In this document: positions 32,601 to 44,645 of the stretch, piece by piece
Position numbering within the stretch: position 1 is the first letter of the stretch
Layout: every line of letters begins with the position of its first letter
Assembly (NCBI GenBank): GCA_019022495.1
Contig: JAFEKR010000019.1
Coordinates: forward strand, 868,001-932,000
DNA: 64,000 bases
Source of the DNA: Epichloe hybrida
Lineage: Eukaryota > Ascomycota > Sordariomycetes > Hypocreales > Clavicipitaceae
Direction of reading: 5' to 3'
Translations under genes and position numbers: made by a program
The notes under the pieces: model-generated
What the model was told of the DNA's origin: nothing
Databases searched by the model: none
The model's input: only the letters and a program-made list of their open reading frames with translations

Positions 32601-35090
32601 CTATTAAGGCTATTAATAACTCTACAAGCCTAAATAGTATTATTCTAACTATGCTAGTCTTTAAAGGCTACTTATAGATAATAGATAAGTTACTACTAAG
32701 CGTCTTTATTATTTAATATGCTAAGGTAATTCGCAAGGTAATAGACAAAGTCTAATATCTTCTAGCTTTATAGTAGGTTCGCAATGCCCTTAGAGCCTAG
32801 AATAGCCCTAATATAGCGCCTATATATTAGCTACCCCTATAGGCTAATGTATATGTGTAAAGAGAGAAAGGTAGCTAGCATAGCCTATATAAGCTGCTTG
32901 CTACTAACAGAGAGACCTATACTATTAACATACCCTGTGGCCTAGCGAAGTTTTGCTCTATAGTAGTGAAGCCTTATTATAAAGACCTATATATTATAAA
33001 GGGACTAGAGTAGTAGGAGATAAAGCCTTATAACACGCTAGAGTAGCAGGAGATAAAGCCTAGTAATATAAAGGAAGAAGTAACTATATAACTAACTACT
33101 ACTAATAAAAGAGATTCTCTAATAGAAGATAGTAAAGAGCTATAAACACTAGCTAAGAGAAAGCAAGAGAGACTAAGAAAGGCCCTTATAGTGTAATTCA
33201 TAAGTGCGGGAGAGTCTAATAAAGAGGCCTATAAAGCCTAAAAGGCCCTAAGGGGAAGCTGTTAAGTTAAAGACTTATTACTATGCCCTAAAGGAATAAA
33301 AGTAAGGAAAAGAAGACCTTATAGCCCTAAGAAGGATATTAGCCTAGTTTAGCTTTATATACTTATAAATAAAGATTAAGAGAAGGCCTTTATTTAAGAG
33401 ATTATAACTAGAGGGATACTAAGCATAGTATTCCTTATAGTAAAGGAAAAGGCTAATTAAAACCTTGCCCTTTAGCTTTGCTAAGAAGGAAGGATTATAA
33501 CCCTAGGAAAACCCTTTAAGTAGTCTGATTAAGCTAAGATTAACGCTTTATAAGCTTGTAATATATTTAAATTCATTAAGTTTAACCTAGTGAAGCATGG
33601 AGGTTATAGAATCTTTGATTCTTGTATAGTTAGAGAGATTAAAGGCAAAGGAACGGACTCGCTATATAAGAAATCTTATCTTATTATACAAGGCCATAAT
33701 AACAAAGGAAAGGAATTCATCCTAACATAATCGCTAATAATTTAACAAGCAAGCTAACGACTAATCATAGCTATCGCTCTATTATTAAGAAGAAGAGGTA
33801 TTTACCTTTAGATTCGTGATATTACATAAGCTTACACTTAATTGTATATAGTGCTAACGAGGCTAATTATTATGAGATTACTAAAGTAAATTATATATCT
33901 CTTTCTAGAAGGGACTGTAATCAAATTAATTAGACCTCTTTATAGGATTACAGAGGCTAGAACCTACTAGTAGGTAATATACTTCTATCACTATAGGGAT
34001 AACCTTAATATAATAACCTTAACCTACAATCCCTGCTTATTAATTATAGCCCTAAATAATAAGAATCTCTTTAGCATCGTTAGAATGTAAACTAATAATA
34101 TATTAGGCCTAAGTAATAATAACTTCTTCTAAAAAGAAGAGAAAGAGCTCTAGAAAGCTAATTTTATAGCTAAAGAAAGCAATAATTAACCGCTAAGAAC
34201 CCCCTTATCTTTAATAGCTATATCTTAACCTAGAACACTAATAATTCGCTAATCTTAACCTAGAAAGGTTAGAGTTAGAAGATTAAGGAAGTTAATTCTT
34301 AATCCTTAATAGTAAAGCAAGATTATATAGAGTAATAAGTGCAAGGAAGCTATATTATAACTATATGTTAACTAGAGGCTTTATATAACTTATTAATTAT
34401 AGCTTAACACTAAGAACCCTCTAGGGAAGATATTACATACCTTAATAAACGCCTTAAATAGTAAATTAATAATTAATAACACGGACTATAATACATTCCT
34501 TTAGTTCTTAAAGAGGTAAAGCTCTTTGTGTTTGTAAATAGATCGCTTACTAATAATAAGGATTTAAGCTTATAGATTAGATACGTGATTGTGATTGGTA
34601 ATGAGATAATGTAAGATAATAATACCTTTATTATAAAAGGCAATATCATTATGTATAGCTTAATAAAGAGTAAGAGAGTTACTTATAGCGCGCTTGCCTC
34701 CGAGTTATATAGCATGGTTTAAGGTGTAGATATTACCTACGCGATTTCCATAACTCTATATTAGATTACAAATTAATTAAAGATGCCTTGAATTCCTATG
34801 ATTCTCTATACTAATTCTTTTTTACTATATAAATATCTTATGAAGCTAGGAACTACAAAGGAGAAGAGACTAATAATTAATATTATAGCCCTTTGTTAAT
34901 TATACGAAAGGCATGAGATCTACGAAGTCAGATAGATTAACGGTAACAATAATCCGGCGGATGTGATAATAAAAGCATTACTAAATTTATTACTTTCCTC
35001 TTTAATTAATTCAAACGAATTAATAATTCATGTTAAAGGATAGGTAAAGAGACCTATGATATTAGAAGATAGGAGATTAGGCAAGGACTG
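29650..35090 (+). pseudogene. Cop-A copy 3 gag-pol, RIP-inactivated
   Basis: Plus-strand domains in order: gag; a zinc knuckle at about 31183-31225 whose second Cys is Tyr and whose Trp is a stop (CFIYSKSSC*SSNH); a protease-like region with FRGIIPNTSA (about 31.64 kb); an integrase at about 32.1-32.8 kb with paired catalytic-region segments (FNYEIIVNIM, KVKRYHGPLR); reverse transcriptase with RDIT*AYT (33815-33835, the stop from CAA); and RNase H with ASELYSMV, TKEKRLIINI and INGNNNPADV (about 34.5-35.0 kb). Domain order protease-integrase-RT-RNase H makes it Ty1/Copia. Dozens of TAA/TAG stops mean no protein can be made. Confidence 0.85.
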
Positions 35091-35238
35091 ACGGATTAAT
35101 TTAATTAACTAATGCTACGACGGCTAATTAGAGTAGCGAATTCCTATTAAGGGATTTACTAGTGTATACTTTCCTTTGATCTGATTTTTATTGCGTTTTT
35201 AAGCTCTTTAGCTACGAAGGAAAAAGAGAGACTGCTAG

Positions 35239-35495
35239 TGTTAATTCCTTTGGATCTTTATTGGTTTAATTGTGGCTAAAGACTAGACTAATTGTGGGTC
35301 TAGCGTGATGTATGCGATATAATTAGCTGCATTAATTCGCCACCCCCTTTTATGCCCTACATACGGATTTCGCTTACTTTTCTAGTATCTAGACTTTCCC
35401 TCTCTTCTCCCTCTTTCCTAGCTAGAAAACTATCTATTATTGACTTCAAATTATACGGGATTTATTACCTGCGCAGGACCTTGGTGCATCCAACA
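35239..35495 (+). repeat. Cop-A copy 3, 3' LTR
   Basis: 257 bp, exact length partner of the 5' LTR. Here the left (inner) end is converted (CTTTATTGGTTTAATTGTGG) and the right (outer) end little mutated (ATTATACGGGATTTATTACC). Confidence 0.95.
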
Positions 35496-35528
35496 GAAAG
35501 GCTTTACTAAATAATAGAAGAGAGAATA

Positions 35529-35824
35529 TGTTAGAACAAGCATAATATTAACAAGGGTGCGCGCCTCTGATTGGGTGGGCGCGTTGCATCGCGGACCCAC
35601 ATGTCCAGCCTAACCGCGCCGCAATCGGAGTTAGCATATATAGCCTCTTCGCTGATAACCCTAATTAAAGCCCCTTTTCCTATAATAAATAGCGTACTCT
35701 CTTTGCTTCTATTTAATCCCTCTTTTGCTTGCTTTAATAGACTAGAATATATAATAATTATATGCACTTTAGTCTACCCCGAAAACCCTATACGTAGGTT
35801 AATAGTATCCTGTAGATACTAACA
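35529..35824 (+). repeat. Cop-B copy 2, 5' LTR
   Basis: 296 bp, TGTTAG...CTAACA. Outer end unmutated (GGGTGGGCGCGTTGCATCGC), inner end converted (CCTATACGTAGGTTAATAG). Confidence 0.95.
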
Positions 35825-36599
35825 CTAATTAGTAGTTATCTCTATAGATACTATAGATTAGTAAGGTTTATAAAAGAGGTATTAGTATTAAGGACTTACC
35901 TTATAAAAAAGGAAGTGCTACTCTAAGATACTAAATATGCTAAGGAAGAAGTATAATCTAGCTTTCCTTTTACCTTAAGTAACTATAACTAGCTCTATAC
36001 TAAATCTAAGCTTATTAACTTAATTAAGGCCTAGTTAGTAACTAACCTAACCTATCTTTATTTATTTAATTAGCGTGTTTATTACGCAAACAAACCCTTA
36101 GAAGTATGTTTATTAAATAATTAAGGCCTAGTTAGTAACTAACCTAACCTATCCTTAATTATTTAATTAAACCTACTAAGGGATAAAGATAATAGCTTTA
36201 CTTATAATCCTTTAGACTTCTATTAATTCTCTATTTCCCTTACCCCCCTATTTACTACTAATATTATAGTAAAACATTAAGATTAACTAGAGGGATTTAA
36301 AGCCTAAGATATTCCCTCTAATTATAAACACACCTTCCCCCCTAAGGATACTAGAAGAGAAGCTAATCTATAAGTTATATCTTATCTCCTTAACTATATA
36401 TCCCCTGATTTACACTAATATATTATATAATAAGCACTAGAGAATAAGGAATTATTTAATCTTAAAGTAAACACTACCCCTAAAGAACTTATAGCTTAGA
36501 TTCTTATTAAGAAAGTAACTTATAAATATAAGAACTTATACCTATAAACCCTATCTACTATCTTTAGTAATAACTTTAGAGAATAGAAATAAGAAATAT

Positions 36600-39500
36600 T
36601 CTAAGTAGTAAATCCTAAAGCTATAAAAAGTCTTTAAGACTTTCTTTTCTTTAGTAGTGTCTATATAGACTTCTAGAGTTACTATAAGATAGTAGTCTTG
36701 CTTAAAGATATTATTAACTATAATAGATTCTATAACTAGAAAGAAGAAGAAATATAGGAAGTTACTAGGAAGTATTCCCCCTTTAAGAGGTAAATAGTAG
36801 AGAAGGACTTCTATAAAAACCTCTTTCCTATTAGTATCCCTTCTTTTAGAGATTAACTAAAGTAACTAATTACTTTATATTATTCCTAATCCCCTTAACT
36901 ACTATAATTACTCCTATTCTATTCCTAGATTCTATTACACTAATCCCTAAGTATACTAAGTGTAAGGTAAAGGCATAATAGTAAAGGTAATTCCCTTATT
37001 ATAAGCCCTTAACTATAACCCTAGACCCCCCTTACTTCCTCTCCTATAGTAAGATATTATAATCCCCCTCTATAGTCTAGAACTATAGCACCTCTTCTAT
37101 AATATTTAATTATCCCTATTCCCCCTTAGAAGATAGGCTAACCCTTATTAAAGTAACTACTTAATCTTAATAAATTCTATAGTAATAAGAGTATTAAGTA
37201 TAGCGCTAGGGAGTATAATATTCTTAATATTAAGCTCTTAACTTATTAAAGGAAATATAAGATACTAGGAATTATATAAGAATAGTTAGGCTATGGTTTT
37301 AAGTTTATACTAAAAGGAAGACCTTTATAGTACTTCTTAGAGAACCTTTTAAGGTAAGAAGACCCCTAAGATCTCCTAACTCTTATCTATAGGATTAGGT
37401 AGAAGTTTAAGATAGATAATATATATTAAAAGAACTATTTATTATAGGGAAGATTATAACTACTTATAATTATCTAAGAGAACCCTAGTAAATTAAAGAT
37501 TAAATACTTTAAAGACCTTATAATAAAGCTTTTAAATTTCTAAAGGGCAAATCCTTATAGATCCTAGTTAGAATTAGACCTCCGTAGTTAGATTCTAAAT
37601 GCCTATAAAGGAATCCTAGAATATAGGGCTTATATTATTAATCCTCCTGTTAACCTCTAACGCTTTTGCGAATAAATAAGGATGTTAATTAGTAAATCTA
37701 AAGCTTTAATTAATTAGTAGTAGTTCCCTATAGAAGCTAGCACTAAGGAATACTTTTAGACTAACTATAAGTATAATAGAAAAGGCAAGGAAGCCTAGTA
37801 TAGTTAATCTTTATTAAAGAGCAAGCCTTAACGCTTAAAAAAGTGTTATATGTGTAGCAAAGAAAGTTATTAGTTAACTAAACACTCGGATAAGGACTAG
37901 AAGAAGGCATTCTAATAATTTAAGAATCACTCTTATATAGACTTAATAGCTTCTTTATATAATACGTTCCTAATATAGTATAAAGGTAATAATAATCCTG
38001 AATTAGCTAAGAATAATAATATTAACTAATACCTAATAGAACTTAGTTTTAGTAAAGAAAATAATAATAGCTAAGTGCCTACAAGCTTCTTTACACATAG
38101 GACTACCTATAATAGCTGTGTGACTACTAAGATTCTTGCTAGTAAAGCAATGACTTATGCTCTAGTTAAGAAGGATTTATTTAATCTTTAGGAACTAGAT
38201 GAGATACTAAGCGTATTTACACTTAAAGGATAATATTTATCTAGAACCTTTAAAGGTATTATAGCTAATATAAGTGCTATAGGATGTTTATTAGTAGGCC
38301 ACCCTTAATTCTTAGCTTTATAAAGTGTAATGCTAACTGTTATACTTAATAGGTTAGATGCTAGAAAGGTAAAGATTAAATTCGGCCCTAGAGAACTAAT
38401 TAAGGCACTTAGATTAATTAAAGTGCTAACTCCGTTTAGAATTATTCTCTTTTAGGTAATCCCTATGAATACTCCCTTTCTCTTATGCCTTAATAATATG
38501 ACCTACCTAAAGATTGATTTCTATATATTAGAGAATGTTTTATAGTAAGGGAATATTAAGGTTTCTATTATGCGTAAATAGGGGCATGTGTAAATGCTTC
38601 TTAATAAAGAAGAAAGTGTTACTTAGAGTTATCTTATAGAGATTAAGCTTTACTAATTATATTAACACTTTAAATACCCTTTAGTTTAATATCTTTATGA
38701 TTTACTACGTAAATTAGGGTATAAGGTTAAGTTTAAAGCTATTAAGAAACTAACTAAGGTTTGCTAGTAGTGCTAATTACACGCGGATAGCCTATATTAG
38801 TTCAAATTCACTCTTTGGGATAAATATGCTTATAATTACGAAATCATTATAGATATTATATATCTTAATGGTAACCGCCCTGTTTTATAAGTTATTAATA
38901 TGGCTATATCCTTTAATATAGCTAGATTTATTAAAGATATCTCTATAAAGACTACGTAGGAAGCACTCTGTCTTTGCTAGATTAATATCTATCTAGGCCC
39001 CCTAGATTTAATTATTACAAATACTAGAATAACCTTTAGAGGCAAGGAATTCAAGTAGCTTACGTTATTAATAGTAATTAAGATTAAAAATATCCCTATT
39101 AAGGCTTACTATAGTATTAGTAAGGTTAAGCGATATCATAGGCCGCTCTAAAGAGCCTATAATATTATCCGATAGGAATACCTAATAACACCAGAGCCCG
39201 TGGTATTGTAAATAGCAGTTAAAGCTGTGAATAACACCGTAGGATTAAATAGTCTTGTGCTAATAGTCCTTATTTTTAGCGTGTATTCTCGTATAGTTAA
39301 AGAATTACCTCTATTACTAGATATTACGCAGTAAGCCCTTACGATCTAACTAGTAATAAAGGAAGTTAAGCGTATTTATGCCTAGCGGAAAGTTAGCGAT
39401 ACCCTTACTATAAGAAATAGTCCTAACACCTCTATAACTATTAACCTCCTACTAGGATTACTTATACGCGTGTAGCGCAAAGGTAAAGGATAGGTAAGCC

Positions 39501-41370
39501 CCTATAAGCTATTAGCTATAGAGAGTAAGACCTACACTCTTAAGCTCCCTTAAGGCCCTAAGGCCTTTAGATTAATGTCTATTAGGCCTTTTTACAAAGA
39601 TCCTAATAAAAAGAGACCTCCTAAGAGCGTAGATAACTAAGATACCTCCCCACAGCCTATGGCCACCCCTCCTACTAATCCCCTAAGGCAAGGACCTGGA
39701 AGACCTTAGAAGAACCCCCCTATTATGTCTAATGTTAATTATATAGATTAAATAAAAGACAAGACTAACGTCTTTCTATTAGCTAAGGAAAGCTCTAACC
39801 TTAAGCTTGCGATCTAATTGCGTAAGGAAGGAATTATTAAGACCCCTAGTAAACCCTTTAAGCTATTTACTAAAGCTAAGATTAATTCTCTAATTAAATA
39901 AGGCGTGTTTAAGTTTATTAAGTATGATAAAAGAGAGCATAGTAAAGTTTGTATTTTTAATTCTTATATTATTAATAAGGTAAAGGGTAAGATAATGGAT
40001 TTATACGAGAAATCAAGGCTTGTAATCTAAGGTTATAGTAATAAGGAGAAGCTAGCGATTCTCACACAGGCCCTAACAATCTAGTAAGCTAGCTAGTAAT
40101 TAATCCTTGTAATAGCACTTGCGTTATTATTACTAGGCCTTATCCTCTAGCTTCGTAATATCACATAGGCCTATATGTAAGCACGAACGCTTCTTAGTTA
40201 TATAATTCTAGCCTAAATCCCTATCTAAATCCATTACCTATACCCTATAGGCATAATAATATAAGTGATTAAGCCTTTATATAGTATTATAGAAGCTAGC
40301 ACCCACTAGTAGGTAATATATTATTATCACTATAGAGAAATACTCTAGATAATAACCTTTACATTTAACCTATGCCTGCTTGTAATAACGAAGGAGAACC
40401 TAACCTTTATATATATAGGGATGCAAACTAATAATATAATTAGACTATCTAACTGTAAGTTCTCTTAATAAGAGGAAAATTAATTAAAAGCCGCTTCTTT
40501 TGCTACTAAACCAAAGTAAATCCTTTTTATAAGAAACCTACTAACTTTTAATAGTAGTATTATTACTCTTAAAAATAATATAATTATACTAAGGTAAAAG
40601 GGCTAGAGTAAAAAGCTTTAGTTAATCCTACTAACTAATTCAAAACAGGCATATATAGAATAATAAGCTTAAGGCGCGTATATTACCTTAATTTACTAGC
40701 CTAAAGCCTATTTTAACCTCTCTGTTACTATATAATACTAAGAGCTATTACCTTAAGATATAAAGAGCCTAAACTAACGGATTTAATAGCAAATTAATAA
40801 TCTAAGCTAAGGATTAAGGTTTATACTATTTAATCTTAAGAAGGCAAAGCTTTTTATATTTATAAATAGATTATTTGCTAATAACTAGGACCTTACTTCC
40901 TAGCTAGGCTATATGCTTATCCTAGCTAGTAAAGTCTAAGAGAAAAGCACCTTTATAATCTAAGGTAATATTATACACTATAGCTTTACTAAGAGTAAGA
41001 GAGTTATAAGAAGTGTGCTTGCCTCTAAGATCTATAGCATGGTTACTAGTGCTAATATAGCTTACGTAGTCTTAATAACGCTTAGGTTAATCACCTATTA
41101 ATTAAACCTCCCTATGATTCCTAGTATTATCTATACTAATTTGTACTCTTTGTATAAATACCTTGTTAAGCTTAGTACCACGAAGGAGAAGCGTCTTATA
41201 ATTAATATCATAGCCCTTTATTAGTTATATAAGCAACGAGAGATTTACGAGATTAAATAGATTAATAGGAATGATAACCTTGCTAATGTATTTACGAAGG
41301 CATTGCTAAATAAGGCATTTAAGAGGTTTATTACAAGCAATAAGGTAACTATTAGGATAGAAAGGTGAGT
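36600..41370 (+). pseudogene. Cop-B copy 2 gag-pol, RIP-inactivated
   Basis: Plus-strand order: gag; zinc knuckle at 37844-37885 (CYMCSKESY*LTKH, with the third Cys changed to Tyr and Trp to stop); protease; integrase at about 38.8-39.3 kb (YNYEIIIDII, LDLIITNTRITFRG, SKVKRYHRPL); reverse transcriptase with RNIT*AYM (40154-40177; Asp-to-Asn and Gln-to-stop against RDITQAY); RNase H near 41.0-41.3 kb (ASKIYSMV, TKEKRLIINI, NLANVFTKAL). Same Copia lineage as Cop-A. Frames closed by RIP-type stops throughout. Boundaries are approximate. Confidence 0.82.
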
Positions 41371-41605
41371 TACGCGATTATAACGTTTGTATTAATCTAA
41401 TAAGATTAAAGGTATTAAGAATTAGGCTTACTTATTCTTATATAGGCTTATAGATTGGATTTTATTGTTTATTATACCCCTTCCCCTTGCCCTTTTCTTA
41501 TAATATTATTTGCGATTATTTAATCTTATTTATTCCTTAATTTCTATTCACTTCTCTTGTTAATATTATGTGTTAATAATTATATTAAAAAGAGAGAGTT
41601 TCTAG

Positions 41606-41901
41606 TGTTAAAATAAGCATAATATTAATAAGGGTACGCGCCTCTAATTAGGTAGGTGTGTTATATCGCGGACCTATATATCTAGCCTAACCGCGCCGTG
41701 ATTGGAGTTAGCATATGTGGCCTCTTTGCTAATAACCCTAATTAAGGCCCCTTTTCCTATAATAAATAGCGCACTCTCTTTGCTTCTATTTAATCCCTCT
41801 TTTGCTTGCTTTAATAGACTAGAATATATAATAATTACGTGCACTTTAGTTCACCCCGAAAACCCTACGCGTAGGTCAATAGTATCCTGTAGATACTAAC
41901 A
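41606..41901 (+). repeat. Cop-B copy 2, 3' LTR
   Basis: 296 bp. Inner end converted (AGGTAGGTGTGTTATATCGC), outer end unmutated (CCCTACGCGTAGGTCAATAG). Differences from the 5' LTR are transitions. Confidence 0.95.
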
Positions 41902-42837
41902 GAATAGTATAATACTTATTAGTCTATTTAGACTAAGGAATCTTACTAGTTAGATATACTATAAGTTATATAATATAAACTTATATTTAAATTAAGATTT
42001 CCTATTCTTTAAAGTTCTCTACCCCTTTTAGTAGTATAATAACTATAGTCCTTATATACTAAGCTTTTGTAATATTATTAAGTTCTATTAAATCTAGTAA
42101 AGTAGCTAGAATTACTATACTACTTATATTAAAGGGTAGGGTTATATATTAGAATTTATATACTCCTATTACTATATATACTTAATACTAATTATTATTA
42201 ATTTAGTCTAATAGGAGTTATAGTAATAGCTCTCTAATAATTAAAATACTATATAGCTACTAATATATAGAGATATAAAGTTAAAAGTAAGGGGTATTTT
42301 TAAATACTTTTTTAAAGTTTTACCTTGGCCTAATTAGAAGGTATTTATTATACTTACTTTACTTGCTTTACCTTATATTACTATACCTATAATACTAATT
42401 TTACTTAAATAGTAATAAATCTAGATTATTAGTTTTAGGTGCCTAAGGTAGTTCTATAAGGAATATTATATCCTAGCTTACTATCCGCTAAGATTTACCT
42501 AGAAGGGTTAAACTTTTATATATATTAAGAAATTTATAATAGTTAGTAGTTTATAATATTATAAGAGAGTTATTATAATTATAAGAGAGTAATAATATAA
42601 TAAAGGTTATGTATTTAAATCCTAGTTATATAAAAGGGTTTTACTTTTTAGTATATAAGCTAAATTCTAATTAATTTAATTATTAACCTATATTGTTATT
42701 ATTAGTTATAGGTAAGGGAAAGGGTCTTTATACTACCTTATAAGTTTAGTAATTTGCTTTAATAAGATATTAGGAAAAGATATGTAATTATATATAAGAC
42801 TACAATAGTTAGATAAAAGAGAAAAATAAAGAAAAGG

Positions 42838-42866
42838 GCGCGATCATAAGCGCTAGGCTTATAACC
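42838..42866 (-). promoter_or_regulatory. Cop-C primer binding site complementary to a tRNA-Met half
   Basis: Directly inside the 5' LTR the minus strand reads GGTTATAAGCCTAGCGC. Reversing two RIP changes gives GGTTATGAGCCCAGCGC, the complement of the anticodon-arm sequence GCGCTGGGCTCATAACC of fungal tRNA-Met (CAU anticodon). Use of a cleaved tRNA-iMet half as primer is established for Drosophila copia and some fungal Copia elements. Here it is inferred from the complement. Confidence 0.7.
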
Positions 42867-43121
42867 TATGAAATGATTTAGTAGTAAAGAGTAATAAAAA
42901 GAGAAGATAATATAGAATTACTATCTAGGAATTTAACAAGGTAAAAGGAAGCTATTATAGCTTTAAATCTATAAGTAATAAATTAAGGTCTTTAAGTAAA
43001 GCCTGTAATGAATTACGATAGCAAACGCGATCACAAACACGATGTGGGAAGATGCATCATTAAACGAAGAATCTGACGATGTGATGCCTGAGGCTGCGAT
43101 GTGAGGCTGTGATTCTCAACA
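42867..43121 (-). repeat. Cop-C 5' LTR
   Basis: 255 bp, partner of 23965-24219. The outer about 100 bp (to 43121) keep CpA/TpG (GATCACAAACACGATGTGGG), while the inner end is converted (TATGAAATGATTTAGTAGTA). Confidence 0.92.
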
Positions 43122-43126
43122 CCTCC

Positions 43127-44645
43127 AGCGTTGTTAAGCGTATATGTATATGCTTTGGCGGTGCACGCTCCGTTCTTGGCTGCTTGGCGTAGCTGTTAAA
43201 TGTAGCTGTTGAATGTTTAGCCGAGCTGTTCGTAAGCGTTCACCTTGAACGGTCGTCATCGCAAAGCCCGTAACCGATCGAGGCAATGATACAAGTTAAA
43301 GGCGATATGAATCATGTTCTGCGGATTGCATGGAAATAGTGGGGGTACGGTCAGGCCGATAATAGATCTTTCCACATATAGCACTGAGTAGGGTTACCAA
43401 GACCACTTGGCACCTCCTAATAGTATAATACCCCCCTATATAGCCCTTATTTCACTTACTATAGCTACTAAGAGCTAATAGCAGTCGCCCCCCCCCGCGT
43501 GGGGCTTGTGCTGACTGTAAAATCATCCAGGGTCAGAGACTCTCCTGGGGTTTGTACATTACTCTTCACCAACCACTTCATGAGTCAGGCATACATGTAC
43601 ATGTAGTAGCACGCCCGTGATGCATTGGCACCGTACCCGTCATAGGCTAGCCGCCGATCAGGCTGCAGATAAACACAGGTCTGGATCGATCCCAATGCAC
43701 AGGGAAATAAATACCATGGACGCCCTCCCACGGGTCAACTTCGAACCCTGCTTCAACGTCGCGGGCCCCCACGCTTGTTGTTGGGTCGACGTCGCGCAAA
43801 AGTTTTGCGCCAATGATTCCGATCCTCGGGCCGTTCACGGGCATCAAGTTTGCTTATTGAGACGGCCCAGTCGACTGCGTCGTACTGTACATATATTACC
43901 AGGGAACCAGGAAGGGGAGCATCCAACGCAACGCAACACGACGCAGCCGCCGCCAGGGCAGTCATAACAGCTTTGACATGATGACAATATCAACACCTTT
44001 GATTATCCCACATATAGGTGTCTCCCACTTAACAGTGAAAATCAACAGACGTGAGCCACACTAGAATTAGGTGGGCAGATTGTCAATCCGGGTTAGGACC
44101 AACGCCGTATGCGCATTTTACATATGTAGAGGTCCTCAAAGTTCGCCTCATATCTAGGGGTGAAGCCTCGAAATCCTAACTAGGCCGCATATACTAATAA
44201 GCATATGCTAAAGACCACAGTGTCTTGGTGCGATATCATACTTGTAGTCAAATAGTCTGCAAAGAGTCAGTCAGTCAGTCAGCCAAGCAAGTCAAGGAGC
44301 TATAATAGGGGCCATACCTATGATATAGTGGTATAATCTAAAATATGCCAAGCATACTATGCTATTTTACTACTCGAAAGACTCCACCCTAGATAGAAAG
44401 AACAAATATGGTAGAGCCAAGATTTACTACGTGCCCGTCCATGGCAAGCCAAAGGCTGGATCGTGAATTCCAACATGTGTGTATGCCTATCCATGCTCAT
44501 GCCTCTGTTTAAAAGAAAAAGAAAGAAGAGCCCGACTCTTCTCGATTTTGGAGTCTTTGCATCACGCATTTCCAGACAACACCCCACAGACATCTCGTTC
44601 TTTCATTAGGACATCGCTACTTGGCTGCAGCTCAAACAATACACG
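43127..44645. other. Intergenic, upstream of carboxypeptidase gene
   Basis: Ordinary composition resumes at the Cop-C target duplication. Visible are a C-run (43487-43495), a four-unit AGTC repeat (about 44,266-44,282) and short frames without motifs. The leader before the start at 44646 is C/T- and A-rich (CTGCAGCTCAAACAATACACG). No TATA box stands out. Confidence 0.5.

Larger units (their letters stand above)
28714..35495 (+). mobile_element. Cop-A copy 3: complete Copia element in Cop-C
   Basis: 6782 bp with LTRs 28714-28970 and 35239-35495 (257 bp each, TGTT...AACA) and a perfect duplication GAAAG (28709-28713 and 35496-35500). After the 5' LTR comes CTAATTAGTGGTTGAC (presumed primer site); before the 3' LTR a purine tract GAAGGAAAAAGAGAGA (about 35216-35231). 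Cop-B has near-identical sequences in both places, so the families are related. It is the reference copy for the two broken minus-strand copies at 7971-18946. Confidence 0.95.
35529..41901 (+). mobile_element. Cop-B copy 2: complete Copia element in Cop-C
   Basis: 6373 bp with 296-bp LTRs at 35529-35824 and 41606-41901 and a perfect duplication GAATA (35524-35528 and 41902-41906). It lies only 28 bp from the end of Cop-A copy 3, both in the 5' part of Cop-C. A primer-site-like CTAATTAGTAGTTATC follows the 5' LTR and a purine tract (AAAAAGAGAGAG, 41587-41598) precedes the 3' LTR. Confidence 0.95.
23965..43121 (-). mobile_element. Cop-C: complete Copia element, minus strand, carrying three other elements
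   Basis: LTRs of 255 bp at 23965-24219 and 42867-43121 (TG...CA) are flanked by a perfect 5-bp duplication CCTCC (23960-23964 and 43122-43126). Without its guests the element is about 6.0 kb: 23965-28713, 35501-35528 and 41907-43121. It reads on the minus strand, gag being towards 43 kb and reverse transcriptase/RNase H towards 24.3-26 kb. A primer site lies inside the right LTR and a purine tract (AGGGGCGG on the minus strand, 24220-24227) inside the left. Guests are Cop-A at 28714-35495, Cop-B at 35529-41901 and a solo LTR at 24957-25106. Coding frames are full of RIP-type stops, so it is dead. Confidence 0.92.

Noticed and set aside
35571..35822. Frames of 60-85 codons at 8786, 28767, 35531, 35571 and 41702
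   Set aside because: They lie in LTRs or RIP-mutated transposon bodies and recur in LTR copies; not genes.
43617..43967. 116-codon plus-strand frame
   Set aside because: No motif, unusual composition, and frames on the opposite strand of similar length.
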